A stretch of DNA of 64,000 nucleotides, from positions 1 to 64,000 of the forward strand of contig NC_008607.1 in the NCBI RefSeq assembly GCF_000015045.1, read 5' to 3'. The notes under the pieces were generated by a model. It had not been told where the DNA came from. It did no database searches and saw only the letters and a list, made by a program, of their open reading frames with translations. Shown in pieces: positions 60,235-64,000 of this stretch (position 1 is its first letter; the number at the start of each line of letters is the position of its first letter). The translations under genes were made by a program, and so were the position numbers. This DNA comes from Pelobacter propionicus DSM 2379. Lineage in GTDB: Bacteria; Desulfobacterota; Desulfuromonadia; Geobacterales; Pseudopelobacteraceae.

Positions 60235-60894
60235 CTATGGCATTGCGCGCTCTGCCCTCTTCACGTAAATTGCCTCAGCCATATCCTTGTCCACGGCGTA
60301 CTGACTGTATCCGACGGTAAATGCGAAAGAAGGAAAAGCATGGGTCAGAGTTATGGGATTGCCCGGTAGTATCCCCATGGCCATAAGTTTCTGGAGTTTT
60401 TTCGAGTCTCCCGCCTTGATATAGGCGATTACGCCTTTCTCGCCTCTCTTCAATGAAGCGAGTGAAGCAACGAATTTGTCGCCGCTGAGCCGCGCTTTTT
60501 GGCAACAAGCACCAGGAGGGATCGGTTTTCCATGCGGGCAGGTTTCAGGATGTCCGAGCAACCGGCAAATCTCTTCCTCAATCTCCTTCTTGACCACATG
60601 CTCGAACTGGCAGGCGGCTTCTTCCATGTCGTCCTGATTCGTTTCGATGATGTCGTGGAAAAGTCGTTCCGAAAGGCGGTGCCTTCTGATTGCAAGACGT
60701 GCTTCCTCGCGGCCTGCCTCAGTAAACCTGATTCCCCCCTGGAATTTTTCAATAAGTCCCTTTTCCTCCAGTGTTTCCAGTGAAGCGGTTTGTTCCGGAT
60801 CGAGTATTTCCGACAACATGTTGCCGCCGGAATTTTCCTCCAACTGCTCCCAAAGCTTCTCCAAGGATTCTTCAATACGCTCGTTCGTTTTCAT
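60235..60894 (-). CDS. DtxR-type metal regulator fused to FeoA domain
   Basis: An N-terminal winged helix (EILDPEQTASLETLEEKGLIEKFQGGIRFTEAGREEA) is followed by a DtxR dimerisation/metal segment (RLFHDIIETNQDDMEEAACQFEHVVKKEIEEEICRLLGHPETCPHG) and a C-terminal FeoA-like SH3 domain (LKRGEKGVIAYIKAGDSKKLQKLMAMGILPGNPI). Such fusions respond to Fe(II) and repress feo genes. It follows feoB with a 37-base gap. GGAGATACT precedes the ATG. Confidence 0.9.
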   Translation of the reverse strand: MKTNERIEESLEKLWEQLEENSGGNMLSEILDPEQTASLETLEEKGLIEKFQGGIRFTEAGREEARLAIRRHRLSERLFHDIIETNQDDMEEAACQFEHVVKKEIEEEICRLLGHPETCPHGKPIPPGACCQKARLSGDKFVASLASLKRGEKGVIAYIKAGDSKKLQKLMAMGILPGNPITLTHAFPSFAFTVGYSQYAVDKDMAEAIYVKRAERAMP

Positions 60895-60931
60895 AGTATC
60901 TCCATGTCTTATTTATCTTGGCATTTGACTA

Positions 60932-62926
60932 TCAAAGCTGAATGCCGGTCACGTTCAGCAGGAAATTCACCAGTCCCCCGACCAGAAAAGCGAAAGGGAA
61001 GATGAATAGCGCCATCATGCACGCCATCTTGAGTCCGCGCTCTTTCTTCATCATCAGAAACTGAGCGATACAGGGAACGAAGAGGGTCAGAGTTATGACC
61101 GCCACTGCCAGCTGATTCCCGCTAAGGGCACCGGCCTTCTGAAGGTCGTAGAGCCCGGCTGCGCCGTAATCCCTGCGGAAGAATCCGAATAGAAAGGCCA
61201 CCGCTGCTTCTTTGGGCAGGCCGATCAAACCCATGACCGGCGACAGCCACGAAACGACCACCTTGAAGGTGTCAGTAATGTTGCCGAGCCAGATCATGAC
61301 ACTGGCCAGGATGAACATCGGCAGGATCTCCATGAAATACCACTGCATTCGGGTGTAGGTCTTGATAAAGACCGCTCCGGGGCGAGGCATCCTGAGAGGT
61401 GGAACCTCCATGTAAAAATTCGGACGGTCGCCAGGCATGAGCCGGGCAGTGAGAAAGCCGACCACCAGGAATATCCCGATCATGAAAACAGCCCAGACTG
61501 CCATGGCTGCCCGGTTGTTCGCCACCATGCCAAGGACTACGCCCAGTTGGGCGCTGCACGGGATCGCCAGGGCCAGCAGCAGCGTGGCGATGATCCGTTC
61601 GCGCTTTGTCTCCAGGGTGCGCGTTACCATCGTCGCCATGGTGTCGCAGCCGAAACCAAGAGTCATGGGAATGACCGCCCGTCCGTTGAGACCGATTTTC
61701 TTGAAGATCCTATCGACCATCATCGCCAAGCGTGGCAGGTAGCCGGTATCCTCAATAATGGAAAAGGCAATGAAGAATGTACCGACAATGGGCAGAATGA
61801 TGGCAATGGCGTAGCGGATACCGAGGGTGACGATGCCGTACTGCATACCGATCAGTTCCCGAAGCGGTCCCCAGGGTACATAAGCCATGAGCATGTCATT
61901 AATCCACGGGCTGAGGTATTTCCCGAATACATCCTCCTCAAGAAAACCGACGATGGTGCCGGCGCCGAAACTGCCGACAAACTTGTACAGACCATAGTAG
62001 AGCACAATCATGAGTATCGGAATACCGGTCAGAGGTTCCATAGTCCAGTCGCTGAGACGCTGGGCAAAGGAAGGCTCCCTGTCTGCTGGAGGATTAAAAG
62101 CCTCATTGCAGATGTCTTCAGCAGTACTGTGTTGCATCATCGGGACGGTATAGCCGACCGGCTCGACCAGATTCTTCTCCAACTCGGCAATAGTGCTATC
62201 CAGGAACTCCGGTGAATGTCCTTCAATTGAACGGACCAGCTCAGAGATGTGTGGATCATTCTGAATCAGCAGCAGGGCCAGTGCTCTTTGGGACAATCCG
62301 GTTTCTGCGGGCATGACCGGAGCCAAGGCATTGATGGCCCCTTCGAGGGTGTCGCCATAGAATACCTCGGCAGTGCTCTCCTGGCGGCAGTAGGAATGTA
62401 TCCGGCTCTTCAGGACATCCACGCCTTTACCGGAAAGGGCGGAAATACCCACTACAGGAATTCCTAGCTTCTTTTCCAACCCGCCTTCATCAATCCGGAT
62501 GTCCAAACGGTTGGCCTCATCCATCATGTTGAGAACAAGAATAACCGGGAGGGACGCCTCCACCAGCTGCAAAGCCAGCGAAAGCATCCGTTTCAGATTC
62601 TTGGCGTCAACCACACACAGGACAACGTCACTCTTGCCGGTCAACAGGATATCCCGGCTCACCCGTTCTTCCTCGGTGATCGGCAGGAGTGAGTACATAC
62701 CGGGTGTGTCTTCAACGGAATACTCTTCTCCATCGATTTTGCATTTCCCCTGGGAAACTTCGACTGTGGTTCCAGGATAGTTTGACACCGTCACGTAGGA
62801 ACCGGTCAACCGGTTGAACAGAGCACTTTTCCCCACATTGGGGTTGCCTACCATGACGATCTTTTTGAGACCGGTTTCCTCACACGTTTTTCCACCATGG
62901 CAGCTACAGCTGCTTTGCTTACTCAT
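60932..62926 (-). CDS. feoB: Ferrous iron transporter FeoB
   Basis: This is a Fe(II) uptake permease with an N-terminal GTPase: VGNPNVGKSALFN (G1), DTPGMYSLLP (G3) and LNMMDEA (G4). The membrane part contains the two Gate motifs (GFGCDTMATMVTR; VIPMTLG). A Cys-rich N-terminus (SCSCHGGKTCEE) is present. At 664 aa it is a little short but complete. It is co-transcribed with the DtxR-FeoA gene downstream and the DUF3793 gene upstream. Confidence 0.95.
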   Translation of the reverse strand: MSKQSSCSCHGGKTCEETGLKKIVMVGNPNVGKSALFNRLTGSYVTVSNYPGTTVEVSQGKCKIDGEEYSVEDTPGMYSLLPITEEERVSRDILLTGKSDVVLCVVDAKNLKRMLSLALQLVEASLPVILVLNMMDEANRLDIRIDEGGLEKKLGIPVVGISALSGKGVDVLKSRIHSYCRQESTAEVFYGDTLEGAINALAPVMPAETGLSQRALALLLIQNDPHISELVRSIEGHSPEFLDSTIAELEKNLVEPVGYTVPMMQHSTAEDICNEAFNPPADREPSFAQRLSDWTMEPLTGIPILMIVLYYGLYKFVGSFGAGTIVGFLEEDVFGKYLSPWINDMLMAYVPWGPLRELIGMQYGIVTLGIRYAIAIILPIVGTFFIAFSIIEDTGYLPRLAMMVDRIFKKIGLNGRAVIPMTLGFGCDTMATMVTRTLETKRERIIATLLLALAIPCSAQLGVVLGMVANNRAAMAVWAVFMIGIFLVVGFLTARLMPGDRPNFYMEVPPLRMPRPGAVFIKTYTRMQWYFMEILPMFILASVMIWLGNITDTFKVVVSWLSPVMGLIGLPKEAAVAFLFGFFRRDYGAAGLYDLQKAGALSGNQLAVAVITLTLFVPCIAQFLMMKKERGLKMACMMALFIFPFAFLVGGLVNFLLNVTGIQL

Positions 62927-62962
62927 TTCTTCCTCCGAAAATCTGTTATTTCTGGTGATTAG

Positions 62963-63685
62963 TTAACACGGTAGATATTGATAATCATTTTCATCAGTTT
63001 GACAAAAAAAAGGATGGTCTGAACGATCAATTTCGAGAGTTTTACTGGTGCCTCTCGCCAGTATGGCACCCATTTTATTACGACAGCAGCGGTATTGCTC
63101 CGCCAAGGCAAGACTCCGTGCCGGGTTGCCATAAATCTTCCAGAGTCGTTGACAGGTGAACGGCAGTCTGACTAATCCCATGAAGGCGGCCACATCTTTT
63201 GCCGGATAACCGATAAACAGGCCAATCTCATGGGGAAATGAGTTATTACCGCCAATCCGGCTGCGCAATTCCAGCAGCATGCCTTCGCAGTCGGCATCAT
63301 CTTTGTATCCTGCCTTATGTAACAAGGTCCGAATACCTGGATGGGACAGATGATGTTCAAGCCGGACATGGTCGTAACATAACAGCAGTAATGATTGCTG
63401 CCTGCTCTGTAGTACCATGAAGTTGAGATTGTTAAGGCGCTGAGCAAGATCGGTATGGTGCTGCTGCCAGAGCAGATAGAGATTCCTGCCGCACGGGCGG
63501 GTACGATTAACGATGGAAATCAGATTGGCCGGTTTCACTCCCGCCAAGACCTCGGAGCATTCCAGCATAAGGTGTGCGGTCAGACAATCGAGAGCATCAG
63601 TGAAGTTTTCGAGCACTTGATCAGTGATGTTTCGATGAGAATAAAAATTTCCCGATGTTGTTTGATTTATTTGAGACATACCCAT
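62963..63685 (-). CDS. DUF3793 protein of the iron operon
   Basis: The middle contains FPHEIGLFIGYPAKDVAAFMG, the DUF3793 signature, with many cysteines and histidines. DUF3793 proteins are encoded in iron-acquisition operons and their role is unclear. The ATG at 63685 is used; an upstream TTG at 63742 adds a basic leader. It lies 36 bases before feoB in the same direction. Confidence 0.75.
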   Translation of the reverse strand: MGMSQINQTTSGNFYSHRNITDQVLENFTDALDCLTAHLMLECSEVLAGVKPANLISIVNRTRPCGRNLYLLWQQHHTDLAQRLNNLNFMVLQSRQQSLLLLCYDHVRLEHHLSHPGIRTLLHKAGYKDDADCEGMLLELRSRIGGNNSFPHEIGLFIGYPAKDVAAFMGLVRLPFTCQRLWKIYGNPARSLALAEQYRCCRNKMGAILARGTSKTLEIDRSDHPFFCQTDENDYQYLPC

Positions 63686-63777
63686 CCAGTTGTGATGAAA
63701 TTGATTTTTAATATCAATAGCCCAAAATAAACTATCTGTCAAGGGATACTTACTACGACATTCCCGTATGGATAGAT

Positions 63778-64000
63778 TTACTTACGCAACAGACGCAACC
63801 CATTAAATACAACCATCAAGCTCGCCCCCATGTCGGCAAAAACCGCCATCCACATGGTGGCATGCCCCAAAAGCGTGAGCACTAGGAAGATTGATTTTAT
63901 TCCCAACGCCAGGGCGATGTTCTGTTTGAGCATTGTTGCAGTCGTGCGTGAGAGCTGCACAAAAACCGCCACCTTACGCAAATCGTCATCCATCAGGGCA
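63778..64000 (-). CDS. C-terminal end of a metal P-type ATPase, cut by the window
   Basis: The last 73 codons encode ALMDDDLRKVAVFVQLSRTT, a membrane region with LALGIKSIFLVLTLLGHATMWMAVFADMGASLMVVFNGLRLL, the C-terminus of a Zn/Cd/Pb-type P1B ATPase. The start is beyond base 64000. It is upstream of the DUF3793-feo operon on the same strand. Without the CPC motif, the metal cannot be named. Confidence 0.8.
   Translation of the reverse strand, partial: ALMDDDLRKVAVFVQLSRTTATMLKQNIALALGIKSIFLVLTLLGHATMWMAVFADMGASLMVVFNGLRLLRK

Overview
The window looks like an accessory island or large plasmid of a Geobacter-like bacterium (Desulfuromonadia). This host guess is inference. It rests on the DtxR-FeoA fusion next to FeoB and a DUF3793 protein, a small c-type cytochrome, sigma-54 metal regulation and the mosaic of metal efflux genes. 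No rRNA, tRNA or core housekeeping gene is visible. Mobile DNA is everywhere: Tn3-family transposase, resolvase and several terminal repeats, an intact IS630-type insertion, an IS21-like end remnant, ribbon-helix-helix proteins and plasmid-type genes (PRTRC protein A, DUF3560).

Layout. 1-2.4 kb: a translationally coupled trio of SF1 helicase, PRTRC protein A and RHH protein. 2.6-3.6 kb: a site-2 protease. 3.7-9.3 kb: a tightly overlapping five-gene signalling operon (receiver protein, PAS histidine kinase, YfiR-like periplasmic protein, CHASE8/HAMP histidine kinase, TonB-dependent receptor). 9.3-10.1 kb: a decayed acetyltransferase and nested Tn3-type ends. 10.1-33 kb: a large copper/silver-type resistance region. 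It holds csoR-copA under two CsoR-type operators, metal-binding periplasmic proteins, an HD-GYP protein, an HMA protein, a DUF2318 protein with a MacB/FtsX-like ABC pair and an M23 peptidase, a histidine kinase/sigma-54 activator pair, a CusCBA-type efflux pump, and a run of small exported proteins and a cytochrome. Recurrent paired GAATATTC boxes, several next to sigma-54 promoter-like sequences, suggest that the sigma-54 activator encoded inside the region controls much of it.

33.5-37.3 kb: Tn3 resolvase and transposase with a 44-bp terminal repeat. 37.3-46.0 kb: a plasmid-like segment bounded by outward-facing Tn3-type ends and the same 5-bp sequence (AGATA). It carries a DUF3560 methyltransferase, a thermonuclease, an ImmA/IrrE regulator, a HEPN-like protein, a 120-bp palindrome, and three copies of a roughly 183-nt repeat whose stems show compensatory changes. 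I rate this repeat as a candidate undescribed structured RNA. 46.0-52.8 kb: a two-gene defence-type module (N6-adenine methyltransferase plus PLD-nuclease/SNF2 helicase). 53-56.3 kb: a second serine recombinase, lipoproteins and mobile-element scars. 56.5-57.3 kb: a second, partly decayed piece of the copper regulon. 57.5-60.1 kb: a DUF1007-NicO metal exporter operon split by an IS630-type element. 60.2-64 kb: iron uptake (DtxR-FeoA, FeoB, DUF3793) and the start of another metal P-type ATPase operon that runs off the window.
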